In this document: in pieces, positions 1-10,313 of the stretch | Position numbering within the stretch: the first letter of the stretch is position 1 | How the letters are laid out: the number at the start of each line of letters is the position of its first letter | Assembly (NCBI GenBank): GCA_003427395.1 | Contig: BFEA01000283.1 | Location: 742,517-771,599, forward strand | Direction: 5' to 3' | DNA length: 29,083 bases | From: Chara braunii | Taxonomy: Eukaryota; Streptophyta; Charophyceae; Charales; Characeae | The notes under the pieces: model-generated | Databases searched by the model: none | Told to the model about the DNA's origin: nothing | Seen by the model: only the letters and a program-made list of their open reading frames with translations | Position numbers and translations under genes: made by a program

Positions 1-639
1 CCCCTCCACAGAGCCGATTCCCAGCGCAGCAACCGAAGCAAAGAAGTCCGTCGGGATCCGAACTCGGCAGAAATCGAATCGACGACGAACCGGTCATTAA
101 CGGATCGCCGCGCACTGACCGTCGGCCAATCGACGTAACGAAAGCAATGGTATGAGAGGAAGAAGACAAAAAATAACATGGTTTAATGACCCTCAACCGA
201 CCCCCACAACCCCCGAGTAACTGCACGTCGATTCGAAGTATGTGTGTCTGTACTGAAAGCCTTTGCAGCCCGCGCGGCTTCGACACCGAAGCGCCTCCGC
301 ACGCGAACGACAATAATGACTGCCACCGTCAGCTACCCCTATATACCCCAACCACGGCAACATACACGGCGAGCTTGATTGCGCACCCATGGGTCCCCGA
401 CAATAACAACACAATGGACCAGGCCTCGCAAAAGGACGGTTAGCATCACCCAGAACTGGAAAGTTCGCCGCGCTTCGAACCTCGTGTCCAGGCTCTGCCG
501 CTGTCAGAAGGAAGGCTAGCCGTGGGTGCAGCACCTCACAAGTCATCGCAGTGCGGTCCCCAAGAGACCCCTGCAAACACCGATTGCCCCTATCGGCCAA
601 ACTACCTGATTTCGAAAGGCAAAGGTAGAACAGCGCGCA

Positions 640-1300
640 ACTCCAACACCCAGGCGGCGTGGAGAAGAAAATTACAACCATGGATGGAAGACCCTCCCGG
701 AACCGAAACAAATCCCGGTCCGTGAAAACAAGAAGGCGATCTCCGACTTGTGCGATGGCAATGTTGACACCTGACCGCGCGAACCGCAAAGCACGCCGAG
801 GCAGAAACATGTTGGCGACTGAACCTCACCTGTCGCGATGATTCCTTTCATTGGAGGGCAACGAAGATCAACGGCAGACCGCATTTCGACCCGGCCACAG
901 AAACCGTCGTCAACCCCAATAAACCCCTTTAAGGGCAATTCTCAAGACGAAAATTTTTTGCGCACCACCAGGCTACCGCGAACGAAAACGCACGGGGAAG
1001 TCTAAGCCGTTGAAAATGACGGTCAGAATAACGCAGAGTCACGAAGCTCGCACGGAGCCATCGTTCAAGCGGGCCTTGGAACACCAAGGAACCGGTTTTC
1101 GCGAGGCCGGTGTCATTTGAAGGGAGCGTCAGCAGGGGCACGCAAGGAACGCTATTTTCGGGTACACAGAAGGAAGGCCATGGCGCTCTCAATTGGTCGC
1201 CGTGCAACAGCACTTGCAGAACAAAGGGTAGCGGTGGATGTACCACCAGACAATTCGGCGCAGCGCGACCCCAAATTGACCCCTACAGACACAGACGGCG
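640..1300. repeat. Degenerate satellite-like flank
   Basis: There is no credible gene here; overlapping short frames on both strands are chance. Blocks resemble pieces of the better-ordered array downstream. The stretch around 678-810 (a 'tggatggaagaccctccc' start and a 'cgcgaaccgcaaagcacgcc' core) recurs in altered form at about 1830-1975, and fragments such as 'ttgcgcacca' and 'aaaccccttta' recur near 930-970. I read it as old, diverged satellite. Bases 1-640 hold only one copy of the 24-bp palindromic motif (43-66) and nothing else that I recognise. Confidence 0.5.
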
Positions 1301-1309
1301 AGTAATGTT

Positions 1310-3577
1310 GCGCACCAATACTCCTCGCGCAATCAACTCGCACGCAAAGGTCCACACATCATGCGAAGGACGGTTAGATTCCCGCGGATCCTCAAAGTCC
1401 GCCGGGATCCGAACTCGGCAGAATGCGAGTGCAGCGAGTAAAAGGTTTTCGTGCGGCTGCAGCTATTGGAACGGGTGGTTGGTGTTTGCACAGAAGCAGG
1501 CCATGCTTGGGGGCACCCCCCACAAACCCCCATAAGCCATTTCTTGAATCGAGCATTTTGCGCACCCCTGGGCCTCCGACTTCCACAACACGTCGGGATC
1601 GACGGCAGACCGACAACGGACACGTCTGCTGTCATCGACGGCAACCCCCACAAACCCCTACATGGGCATTCATGACGGCGATGAATTTTGCGCACCAATA
1701 CTCCTCCCCGAAGCAACTCGCACGGAAAGGTCCACGCCTCATGCGAAGGACAGTTAGATTCCCACGGTCAGATTTCCGCGGTCAGATTCCCGCCGTCAGA
1801 TTCCCGTAAATAATATGTCGAAATTCAGAAATGGATGAAAGACCCCCTCCCCTGCAACCCTTCCAAACCCCGACTCCGCCAGTCGACAAGACGAACCCCG
1901 ATTCGCGCGCTGGGAACGTCGACGTGTGACATCGCGAACCGAAAAGCGCGCCGGAACACGAACACGAGCACGTCCGTGACAAGACGAACCCCTCCCCTGC
2001 ATACTGATGAAGGTCACGTCTGCTGTCACCTACGGCCACCCCCATAAACCCCTACGTGGGCATTCCAGGCGGCGAGGAATTTTGTGCACCAATACTCCTC
2101 CCTGGACCAACTTGCACGAAAAGGTCCACGCCTCATGCGAAGGACGGTTAGATGCATGCGGATTCTCAAAGTCTGCCGGGATCCGAACTTGGCGGATGCG
2201 AGTGCAGCGAGTAACTGGTTTTCGCGCAGCTGCAACTATTGGAAAGGGTGGTTGGAGTGTGCACAAAAGTTGGTGATGCTTGGCCGCACCCCCCATAAAT
2301 CCCTAAACGCCAATTCTTGAAGCGAGCACTTTGCGGAACGAGGGGCCTGCGACTACCAGAACACGGCGGGATCGACGGCAGACCGACAACGGACACATTT
2401 GCAGCCACCGACGTCAACCCCCATAAACCCCTACACGGCCATTCCAGATGGCGAGGAATTTTGCGCAGCAGAACTCCTCCCGGAAGCAACGGGCACGCAA
2501 AGGTCCACACCTTATGCGAAGGACGATTAGATTGCCACGGATCCTCAAAGTCCGCCGGGATCCGAACTTGGCAGATGTGTGTGCAGCGAGCAACTGATTT
2601 TCTTGTGGCTGCAGCTATTGGAACGTGCGGTTCGCGTTTGCACAGAAACAGACGATGCTTGGCCGCACCCCCCATAAACCCCTACAAGCCATTTCTTGAA
2701 GCGAGCATTTAGCGCACCCCAGGGCCTCCGACTACCAGAGCACGTCGGGATCGACGGCAGACCGACAACGGACACGTCTGCTGCCACCAACGGCAACCCC
2801 CTTAAACCCCTACAAGGGCATTCCAGACGGCGAGGAATTTTGCGCACCAATACTCCTCTCGCAATCAAGTTGCACGCAATGGTCCACGCGTCATGCGTAG
2901 GACGGTTGGATTCCAGCGGATCCTCAAAGTCCACCGGGATCCGAACTTGGCGGATGCGAGTGCAGCGAGTCACAGGTTTTCGCGTGGCTGCGGCCGTTGG
3001 AACGGTTGGTTGGCGTTTGCACAGAAGCAGATGATGATTGGGCGCACCCCCCGTAAACCCCTACAAGCCATTTCTTGAAGCGAGCATTCTGCGCACCCCA
3101 CGGCCTACGACTGCCAAAACTCGTCGGGATCGACGGCAGACCGATAACGGACACGCTTGATGGCACCGACGGAAACCCCCGTAAACCCCTGAATGGGCAT
3201 TCCGTACGGCGAGGAATTTTGCGCACCAATACTCCTCCCGGTAGCAACTCACACGCAAAGGTCCACACCTCATGTGAAGGACGGTCAGTTTCCCGCGGAT
3301 CCTCAAAGTACGTCGGGATCCGAACTTGGCGGATGCGAGTGTAGCGAGTAACAGGTTTTCGCGCGGTCGCATCTATAGGAACGGGTGCTTGGCGTTTGCA
3401 CAGAAGCAGGCGATGCTTGGGCGCACCCCCCCATAAACCTCTATAAGCCATTTCTCGAAGCGAGCATTTTGCGCACCGCAGGGCCTCCGACTAGCAGACC
3501 ACGTCGGACAGTTCGGGGTCTTAAACGGGGCGGTTGGATTTGCGTGGAACGCCGAAGTCCGCTGAGATCCGAACTTG
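1310..3577 (+). repeat. 379-bp tandem satellite array
   Basis: The core 'cgggatccgaac' recurs with its GGGATCC ending at 1410, 2184, 2563, 2942 and 3321. The last three intervals are exactly 379 bp, and a truncated unit ends at 3570. Each unit contains the 24-bp quasi-palindrome, a 'caggttttcgcg' block, two versions of a 'cccccataaacccctac' block 127 bp apart, and a 'gtcgggatcgacggcagacc' block about 190 bp from the palindrome. This indicates internal half-repeats. The 1410-2184 interval is two periods plus 16 bp, and unrelated sequence at about 1757-2000 replaces part of a unit. All six frames give open stretches of 60-170 codons because the repeat has few stops; none looks like a gene. Confidence 0.85.
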
Positions 3578-4690
3578 GATTGTAGAAGGTGACATCACCA
3601 CGGACTGGCGGCTGCCGCAAAAGGTTATTCCAGGAATTCTTTCAGAAGAAATTGCTTGTAGAAATGTTTAGACCGTAGTTCGAACAGCCCAAAGTGTTGG
3701 ATATGCTCTTACGTTCGTGCGTAGAGGAAATAAAGCGACAGACGCGCTTTGTGTCATTACGTGCGCCGACAATGGAAGCTCACAGCGCAAGTCTACCTGA
3801 TGACGCCGACAATCTCGTTGCGCAACTCGCCACATCGCAAGCGCCAACAAGCGAAGTTCGCCGGGATCTGAACTTCGTGTTGCGACCCTCGCACGGTGGC
3901 GGCTGGCAGGGTGTTCGGAGCTATCGACTCGTGCGGGCAAGTGGGGGCGCCGTTGCAACTGCAAGCGCGTGACCAGAAAGGGCGAGTCTCGCGCGGAAAG
4001 GGAAGTCCTCATCCTGGGGAACTACAACAAGATTGTTGGTGTGTTGTCATGTGCGCGCGCTCTTCCCCATGGCCAGGCGACGGCATCACCATGACACTTC
4101 ACAGCAGCAGAAATCAGTATCGCGGCGAGGACCGCGTTGTTCGATGTTGAACGAGGCCATCGACTCGAGCGGTGATCACGCCGACAAAACGGTCTTCTTC
4201 ATGACACAACCGGTGATCACGGGGTGTTCTCCACGACGCAAGCGGTGATCACACCGACAAAACGGCATCATCATTGTGGCGACTTGCGATGTCGTTCTCC
4301 ATCTCACGCAGACCGCTTGTGCATTCTCTGGCACGGAGGCCTCAGATGTCGCGCGTACATTCCTATCGCTGGTCGCAAGGAGTGACGCAGCGCATCGCTC
4401 ACGACCAGCGCCAGGAGCTCGCGCTCAACATAAGTGGGCTCTCGGACGGATGATCTGCACGCTGTGTGCGCGGGATCGGGTTGACACGTGGTCTCTACGG
4501 CGACAAAGGCACATGTTTAGTGGCGAGACGTCTTCCCGGTGTTGGACACCAGCCGTCTTAAGCGTAAGAGACAGCCAATGCACGGCAGGTGGATGATCGA
4601 GAACCGCGCGCTCATCCCAGTCGTGCTCACACAAATGCCCTCCCCCCGCGATGTATACAAACCAACATTCAATCATTTGCAGTTTAACGC
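3578..4690. other. Spacer with short repeats, no gene recognised
   Basis: Short frames here (up to 114 codons) overlap one another and show no domain. One good copy of the palindromic motif lies at 3853-3876. A 24-bp block with a GGTGATCAC-type palindromic core is repeated at 4169-4192 and 4239-4262, with a partial copy at 4209. Just before the long frame, 'catttgcag' (about 4673-4682) could be a 3' splice site, so the start at 4691 may lie inside the second exon of a transcript. Confidence 0.4.
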
Positions 4691-5479
4691 ATGACCTTCC
4701 TTGTCAGTTCCCAGGACAACAAGAAGGACCTGAAGGCGCCCCCACGACAGCTGAAGCTGTCAATGAGGGACATTAGGTGGCAGTGGAAGCGCGCCGGTTG
4801 CCCGCGTGCTGTTATGGGGAACCCCAGCGGAAAACAGGATCAGGTCCGGAAGTGGCGTGAATTCTGTAATGTCACACTCAACATGACACTGCACAACAAC
4901 TTGTGGATTCTCGCAGATCAGCAGGGCGAGGAGGCCATCAGTAAACAAGGCGCTGCCCTGCGTTCCTATTTCCCCCTGGCGATGGCAGGGGAGAAAGTCT
5001 GGAAACTGGCCGTCGAGTTTTTCGAGAAATGGGAGACAGGCAGATTGCTCGGACACGACGGCGCAAAGTGGATCATGCGCAAGAAGAAAGTCAAAAACGT
5101 GAAGCCTGGGGTTGCATTCATCCATAATGACAAGCTGGGTAGGAAGGAGGTCGTGTACAATGTCCCTGTGGACCCGCCGACAAAGAAAGGCAAAAAGGAG
5201 AAAGAGGAGGGCAAGTGGTTCGTGCAAGTGCCAGAGCCGGACGCGCATTGTTGGAAAACGATGGAGTCGCTGACAGATAACGAGAAGTGCCGCTTCCTGA
5301 AGAAGGTGCTCGCTTGCGAGGTGGTTTGGGTACAGGCCGGCTCCCCAGCGTTGGCGAAGCTCGGAAAGCAGAGCGTCCAGGAGGTGGTGAATTTGGTGAA
5401 GTGCGACCGGGTGTTGGTGCGTCTGTGGAACTACTACCAGTTCAAGCACGACAAAAAGCCGGACACGGATTGGAGCTAG
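4691..5479 (+). other. N-terminal module of the long ORF, family unknown
   Basis: This module is 262 residues up to the first TAG. It is basic and rich in Lys and Trp (W-x-W near residue 30, 'KWREF', 'FFEKWETG', 'AKWIMRKKKVK'), with a Lys/Glu-rich linker near residues 165-174 and a helical-looking C-terminal part. There is no signal peptide, membrane segment or zinc-binding pattern. Codon use is balanced and the frame is clean, so it was a real protein. A nucleic-acid-binding role is possible from its charge but is not shown. I chose ATG 4691 because it is the first Met of the open frame and directly follows a plausible 3' splice site. Confidence 0.6.
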
Positions 5480-5860
5480 AGGTTCCCGTTCCTGAAATCA
5501 AGGTACGCAATTTTCAGACCGTTTGAGAGTCGTGGTTTAGATGCTGAGTTGTGGGACAGGAGCACGAAATACGTCACTGACTCCTCGCTGTTCAAGGACT
5601 GCCCGCCCTACATGGGCTGCGACGACGACAGATCGATCGAGGCGACGGAGAAGCTGGCCGGTCACAAGAAGCTGTCCGTCGACTGGAGGAATAAGGTCGT
5701 GTCCGTGTTGACTGGCAGTAAACTGAAGAGTCGAGAGATTGCGCTCGCCGAAGGCATTGTGCACATAAAATGGAATGGCACGGGTGACGTGACATCCATC
5801 GCGCCATTCGGCAACGACCCCGTGGAGGCAGACATAAGGAGTTTGGAGGTGTAGGAGGCA

Positions 5861-6535
5861 GTGGTTGCCACAAAGAGTCACACGTTCGTCCTCGATCTGT
5901 GTGAACCGGTGGACCAAAAGCTTTGGAAACCGCAAGCGTTCGACACTCTGGATTCCCAACTCCAGACGTGGTGTCCGTCGCATTGGACGCTCGTTGTTTT
6001 TGTTCCGCGGCAGCAGAACCTCTCCTTTCTGGCCAGCATGAACCATCTTTCTTTCGTCAAGCTGCTGGAAGGGAAGTGGGTGAGGAGGAGTCAACAGAAG
6101 AAAAGCTTCCCCATCGGGAACAATTTGTACACGGAAGACGACCGGATGTACATACTCTTCAAAGGCGACGATTTGTGGGACAACACGTCTGTCGTCTAGG
6201 AGGGGAAACTGCCGGCAGGCGCCGCTGCTGCAGTGCGGGTGCCACAGAAGGTTACGCAAACTGATGTGTCCGACATCTCGTTCAACCCTTGCGACTGGTC
6301 GCATACCTCGCCTGCACGTCGGGGCAGTGTGTACGGGAACATGGAACGCAACCCCGCGCAATTCGTTCAACTTCTCGAATCCGTCACCAAGAAGGAGGAG
6401 GGTGTCGTCTTCCTCGGGAAGCCACACGCGCGGTCAGTCTGGGAAGTACTGAAGGCAGGACGACATGTCATCGCGATGGAAGGGAACTCCGAGCTCTTGC
6501 AATTTACAATTGATCTCGTCAAAAGCGAGGTCAAT
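5861..6535 (+). other. Permuted N4/N6 DNA-methyltransferase-like region (degenerate)
   Basis: The order of elements matches beta-class amino-methyltransferases. First comes a strand plus 'VLDLCEPVD' (5888-5914), in the place of motif IV (D/N/S-P-P-Y/F/W). Then comes a helix ending in 'HWTLVVFVP', which resembles the 'GGTLVVF' strand that follows motif IV. A 'YILFKGDD' strand follows. After the TAG at 6197, 'ERNPAQFVQLL' resembles motif X (KP..L...L), 'GVVFLGKPHARSVW' resembles motif I (DPFxGSGTT), and 'LKAGRHVIAMEGNSEL' resembles the 'GRRaIGiE' segment. The catalytic Asp-Pro-Pro and the second motif-I Gly are not conserved, so activity is unlikely. The fold assignment is inference from motif order, not from a search. 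Confidence 0.45.
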
Positions 6536-8011
6536 CCGGGTGCCCACAATTGCGAGTTCATGGTCGTCACCGAGACTCGGGCTCGCGTGTGGAACAACAA
6601 GACGGACATGTGGTTCAAGTTGAGTGTGAGGAAGCGGAACAAGATATACGACTTCTTGTTCCTGCAAACGCGGCCGAAGAGAGACACTGACGCCGAGTAC
6701 GTGCGCCGCAAGGACCACATGTTCACGTTGCTCGACAACTACCACGGCGCCTCCCGCATGAACGCGAAGACCTTCCTCGAGAGGTTGCAGTCCCTTTACT
6801 TCGTGGAGTCAGAGGAGGAGCTGACGTTCGGCAGTTACTCCTCCTTGATCTCCACGGAAGACGAGGAGACCACCGGCATCGAGTTCGACGCGACCGCGGA
6901 CGAGGAGGGCAGCAACACCGAAAGCCTCGACCTGCAGTACGACCAACATTTCGCGCAGCACGCTACAGGGTTGTCCTTGGCAGGTCCGTCCACAAGCCCA
7001 ACGTCCCTCGTGTCACCGATGGCGAAACCGGCGCCTGGCACTACCCCGATGAAGTTGCTGCAGAGAATGCAAGCTCTGGCCTCCGGCCATCGCTCACTGC
7101 GTCCCAGGTCTGACATCCTGCCCGATCATCTATCTTGGACAAATGCCAACATTCACTTCCTGCCTGAGCCTCAAAGTCGTTCCACGGAGGCGGACTGGGG
7201 CCATGACATGATTTGGCATCCAAGAGTCATCCAGCTGGCGATCCAAAAGGGTGAGTGGATCGTGGCGGTCGCTGTCCCGGACGGAGGATGGATGCCACTC
7301 CCTCGCGGGTCGAAGTCTGACTTCCTCAATGTCGCTAAAATTGCGGTCCTCCAGAAAGTGAGGGCCGAGAATGACTCTTTCGCACCCGAAGACGTGTCCG
7401 TCATTTCCACAGCTGGGCGATTGTTCGCCGAACTTCAGGACAAGTGCTGGTTGGACCTGACGGAGAACTACTACGACCTCGACACGAGCCCCTCGAAAGG
7501 AAGGGTGGACTGGGAAATCCCCCCTCCCAGTGGGACGCATGTAAGTACAGGGTCCCGGGGACCGGACGGTGGGGAGAACGAGGGCGACGAGGCTGGGGGC
7601 GGCAAACGAGTCCTGGGGCGACAACACGAGGGCGACGAGGCTGAGGGCGGGTCTCCGGGCGACACCACGACAACGGAAGGCAGCGGCGGGGTGGCGGGGG
7701 AGGCCCTCGGGCGTCAGCAGTCTACCGGTCCCGGTCCGGAAGGCTCGACACAGTCGGCGGACGTGCCCAGTTCATCCACCTGGTCGGTGATGGCGGCCTT
7801 GGTTGCTCTCCGTGCCGGCTCGGTCGAAACGTTCAAGTCCGCCGGGATCCGAACTTCAATGCTTGCAGAGCGGACAAAGAGGACGGATGCGCAGAGCTGG
7901 TCAGGACCGGGGATGGCGAGTCGTCATCCCAAAATAGACAGCGGTGCGGTGAGGGACGGGACTTTGCCGCCTGTGGGGAATCGCCAACCGCTTCGGTCGG
8001 AGCGAGAGGGT

Positions 8012-8209
8012 GCGTGTGGAGGGCCCGGCGATAGGGAGACGACGAAGTTCGCCGGGATCCGAACTTCTTCAGGCAAGGCGTGTGGAGGGCCCGGCGGCAG
8101 GGAGACGGCGAAGTTCGCCGGGATCCGAACTTCTTCAGGCAAGGCATGTGGAGGGCCCGGCGATAGGGAGACGGTGAAGTTCGCCGGGATTCGAACATCT
8201 TCAGGCAAG
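8012..8209 (+). repeat. Three in-frame 66-bp repeats carrying the palindromic motif
   Basis: Three copies (8012-8077, 8078-8143, 8144-8209) encode a 22-residue unit containing 'KFAGIRTS'. Each includes the 24-bp quasi-palindrome (8044-8067, 8110-8133, 8176-8199). A fourth copy of the motif lies alone, also in frame, at 7834-7857 ('KSAGIRTS'). The third repeat has two point changes in the right arm. The surrounding region is Gly/Pro-rich and looks disordered, so insertion of the element was tolerated and then amplified. Confidence 0.9.
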
Positions 8210-8337
8210 GGGGGGCAACCAGGGATATTGGTGCAGGCGGGAGGGGCTGCGTGCGGCGGGCGGGAAGCGCATTCGTCGAAAATCGACACGGGTTCGGGCG
8301 AAGTGGCTGCATTGCATGCAGGGGAAGAAGGCAGGGT

Positions 8338-8460
8338 GATGGACAAAGAGAAGGAAGTGGAGGAAGGAGACACAGGGGAGGAATTAGAGGAAGGAGGGGA
8401 TGAAGGGGAGGAAGAAGAGGATGAAGGAGAGGAAGGGGAAGAAACGGAGTTGGCTGGGTT
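8338..8460 (+). other. Polypurine tract encoding an acidic Glu-rich segment
   Basis: About 120 bases of almost pure A/G on the plus strand encode a run of mainly Glu, Gly and Asp between the 66-bp repeats and the C-terminal part of the long ORF. This looks like expanded low-complexity coding sequence rather than a fold. A second acidic patch (DDDDDD) follows at about 8590-8612. Confidence 0.8.
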
Positions 8461-9384
8461 GCTAGGAGGGCAGCAGGGGGAAAAAGGTGAACTTGATACA
8501 GGAGACGACGAACGGACTTTCGGCGACGACGATGACAGATCTGGGGAGTCGTCTGCTGGATTCGGGCAGCTGTACGCAGAACACCGCGAGGAAGACGACG
8601 ACGACGATGACACGGCACTGGGTATGGAGACACATGTGGTCACAAGCCTTTCGGCAAAACGTGATGACTATGAGGTCGAAGCAATGACGTCTGTCGTCGA
8701 TCTCCAACACCGGTTCAACGAAGCTCGTGTAGCAGTCATCCTGACTAAACCGAGTGTGCGTATTGACATCGAAGAAGTTATCGACGGCATCCTGGGCGAC
8801 CACCACATGTCCGCGCAGCCGTCCTCGACGTCTGGTGTCGACGACCCTCTCGACGTCAAACCTTCCAGGGGATCTGTCGTCGATTTCTCGCATACGAACT
8901 CTCCGATGCTGCCGCTGACCATCGTCGGCGGAGGAGAAGGCGGAATCGGGGGACGACAAGATGTCAGATCCCCGAAAAAAATTGTCGCTGGCACTCGAGC
9001 TCTCGACGTGCTGGCCTTGCCCACGCCAACTTTGCCGATTAAGGAGCGGAGAGACAAACCAGCTGGTAAGCAGTGACAAACGCCACTCTGTCTGCGCGCC
9101 AGTGACCGCAGTGTCTGTCGATGCGGGGAGTTCCTGATGCCGGCATGCTACAGCCACCACTCCTTCAAACTTCCAAGTACATGTGAATGACCATCCTGTG
9201 AGTCGGCCAGGTCACTGGTCGTGTGCATGGTGTACGAGACAAAAACATGTGTGTTTTTCTTGAAGCGTTCCCTCACATAATGGAAGGATGGTGTTTCTTT
9301 TTCGGAATGAGTGGTGGTTTTAGTCCGCCAGGATCCGCACTGCCAAGGCCGCTGCGTAACGCAGTTACTCTTTTGGTGCCTCGA

Positions 9385-10012
9385 TTGGGAAAAGTCCGCC
9401 GGGATCCTGACTTCACAAATGTTTGGCCTTCGGGTTTGTGGCTTGTTGAGGTTTTCCCTTCTGAAGGGCGGGGGNGTCGAGGTCGAACGCACTGCTCCTT
9501 TTGTTTTCCAGCGGGGCCTGCGCGAAAGTATTTTCTATCTCTCTCATGGCTAAACGGGGCTCTGTAAATAGATAGGTCCTGCGTCTTCTACGTTTCGTGG
9601 TTCTTGAGTTGTCGTTTTCGTCGGATTCGTCTTGGATTACGTGAGTTCATTTTCCGTTTTCTCTTCCTTTGGTTGCACAGGGGTTGGGTCATCTCCCTAG
9701 GTTAGAAAAGTCCGCCGGGATCCGGACTTCAAATATGTTTGCCTTCCGCTTCTGTGACTTGATGTGCTTTTCCCTTCTGCAGGGCGGGGGTGTCGAGCTC
9801 GAGTGCACTGCTCGTTTTGTTTTGCAACGTGGCTCATGCGGAAGTTCTCTCTCTCGCACTCTCATGGCATGACAGGGTTCTGTAATTGCATGGGTCTGCG
9901 TCTTTTAGATTTCGTGGTCCTTTAATTGTCGTTTCGTCGGGTTCTTCTTCGGAAACGTGTATTCACTTTCCGTTTTGTCTTTCTTCTGTTGTATAGGGGT
10001 AGGGTCGTCTCG
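9385..10012 (+). repeat. 316-bp tandem duplication upstream of the Ulp1-like gene
   Basis: Two copies, starting near 9385 and 9700, share in the same order: the palindromic motif (9391-9414 and 9707-9730), 'ttttcccttctg.ag', 'ggcgggggtgtcgag', 'ctcatggc', 'tgcgtctt', 'ttccgttttctctt' and a terminal pyrimidine tract. GGGATCC is at 9401 and 9717. Each copy ends in a 3'-splice-like site followed by nearly the same bases: 'gcacag/gggttggg' near 9680 and 'gtatag/gggtaggg' at 9995-9996. It reads as a duplicated intron-plus-acceptor. A weaker, third copy of the motif is at 9319-9342. No other gene is seen in 9077-9990. Confidence 0.75.
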
Positions 10013-10242
10013 AACACGGAGGCCCTCTAAATATCCGGAACACATATTGCATATAGTCACGGGGTTGACGACAAAACACAAGGACATGTTAAAGGCGTCA
10101 GGGGTTGATGTCGAAATCGGGAAGAAGGAGCATGCCATTGCCATTGAGGAGTGTCTTTCCCTTCTGCCCCCAGAGAAAGGGACATATCCACGATCTGTGA
10201 TTAGGGGTCCGGCCATGTATGAGAAATACTTAGCTACTCGTC
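9997..10242 (+). CDS. Probable upstream exon of the Ulp1-like gene
   Basis: The frame is open from the acceptor at 9995-9996 through 10262 (TAG 10263-10265). It encodes about 80 residues with a basic start, a Lys-rich middle ('KHKDMLKASGVDVEIGKKE') and no domain that I recognise. A GT at 10243 joined to the AG at 10312-10313 would remove a 71-base pyrimidine-rich intron. That joins this frame to the protease frame in phase and removes the TAG. The GT at 10267 is also in phase but leaves the TAG in the message. Both donors are weak, so the junction is inferred. An internal Met at 10086 could be the start if there is no earlier exon. Confidence 0.45.
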
Positions 10243-10313
10243 GTGCGATGAAGGGGAATCCTTAGTGTTCCGTTTCTCACTTCCCCCCCTGTCCTTTGCT
10301 CGATGTTGTGCAG

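Larger units (their letters stand above)
4691..9076 (+). pseudogene. Long ORF (1462 codons, three TAG) with methyltransferase-like core
   Basis: One reading frame runs from ATG 4691 to TGA 9074-9076 and is interrupted only by TAG at 5477, 5852 and 6197, with no frameshift. In order it has: a basic N-terminal region (to about 5479) of unknown family; a Trp/Lys-rich linker with a D-C-P-P-Y string at 5597-5611; a region at 5861-6535 that resembles a permuted N4/N6 DNA methyltransferase; a globular stretch to about 7530 with no family that I recognise; then a Gly/Pro-rich and acidic disordered tail. I recall similar high-copy proteins from Chara but cannot verify this. The absence of frameshifts over 4.4 kb means either recent death or readthrough. 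The function is unknown. A mobile-element origin is inferred from the repeat content and neighbours, not from a transposase or reverse transcriptase. Confidence 0.6.

Noticed and set aside
193-3585. Many frames of 60-175 codons on both strands in the first 3.6 kb
   Set aside because: They overlap in several frames, repeat with the 379-bp unit and translate satellite sequence; none has a domain or consistent codon use.
5477-6199. Reassignment of TAG to glutamine, as in some green algae
   Set aside because: TAG appears to end other frames in the window (for example 20027 and 24155), and other broken genes here use TGA. Decay by CAG to TAG is simpler.
7833-8643. Long minus-strand frames opposite the tail of the long ORF
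   Set aside because: They are shadows produced by the polypurine and repeat composition; Ser/Pro/Leu-rich low complexity with no domain.
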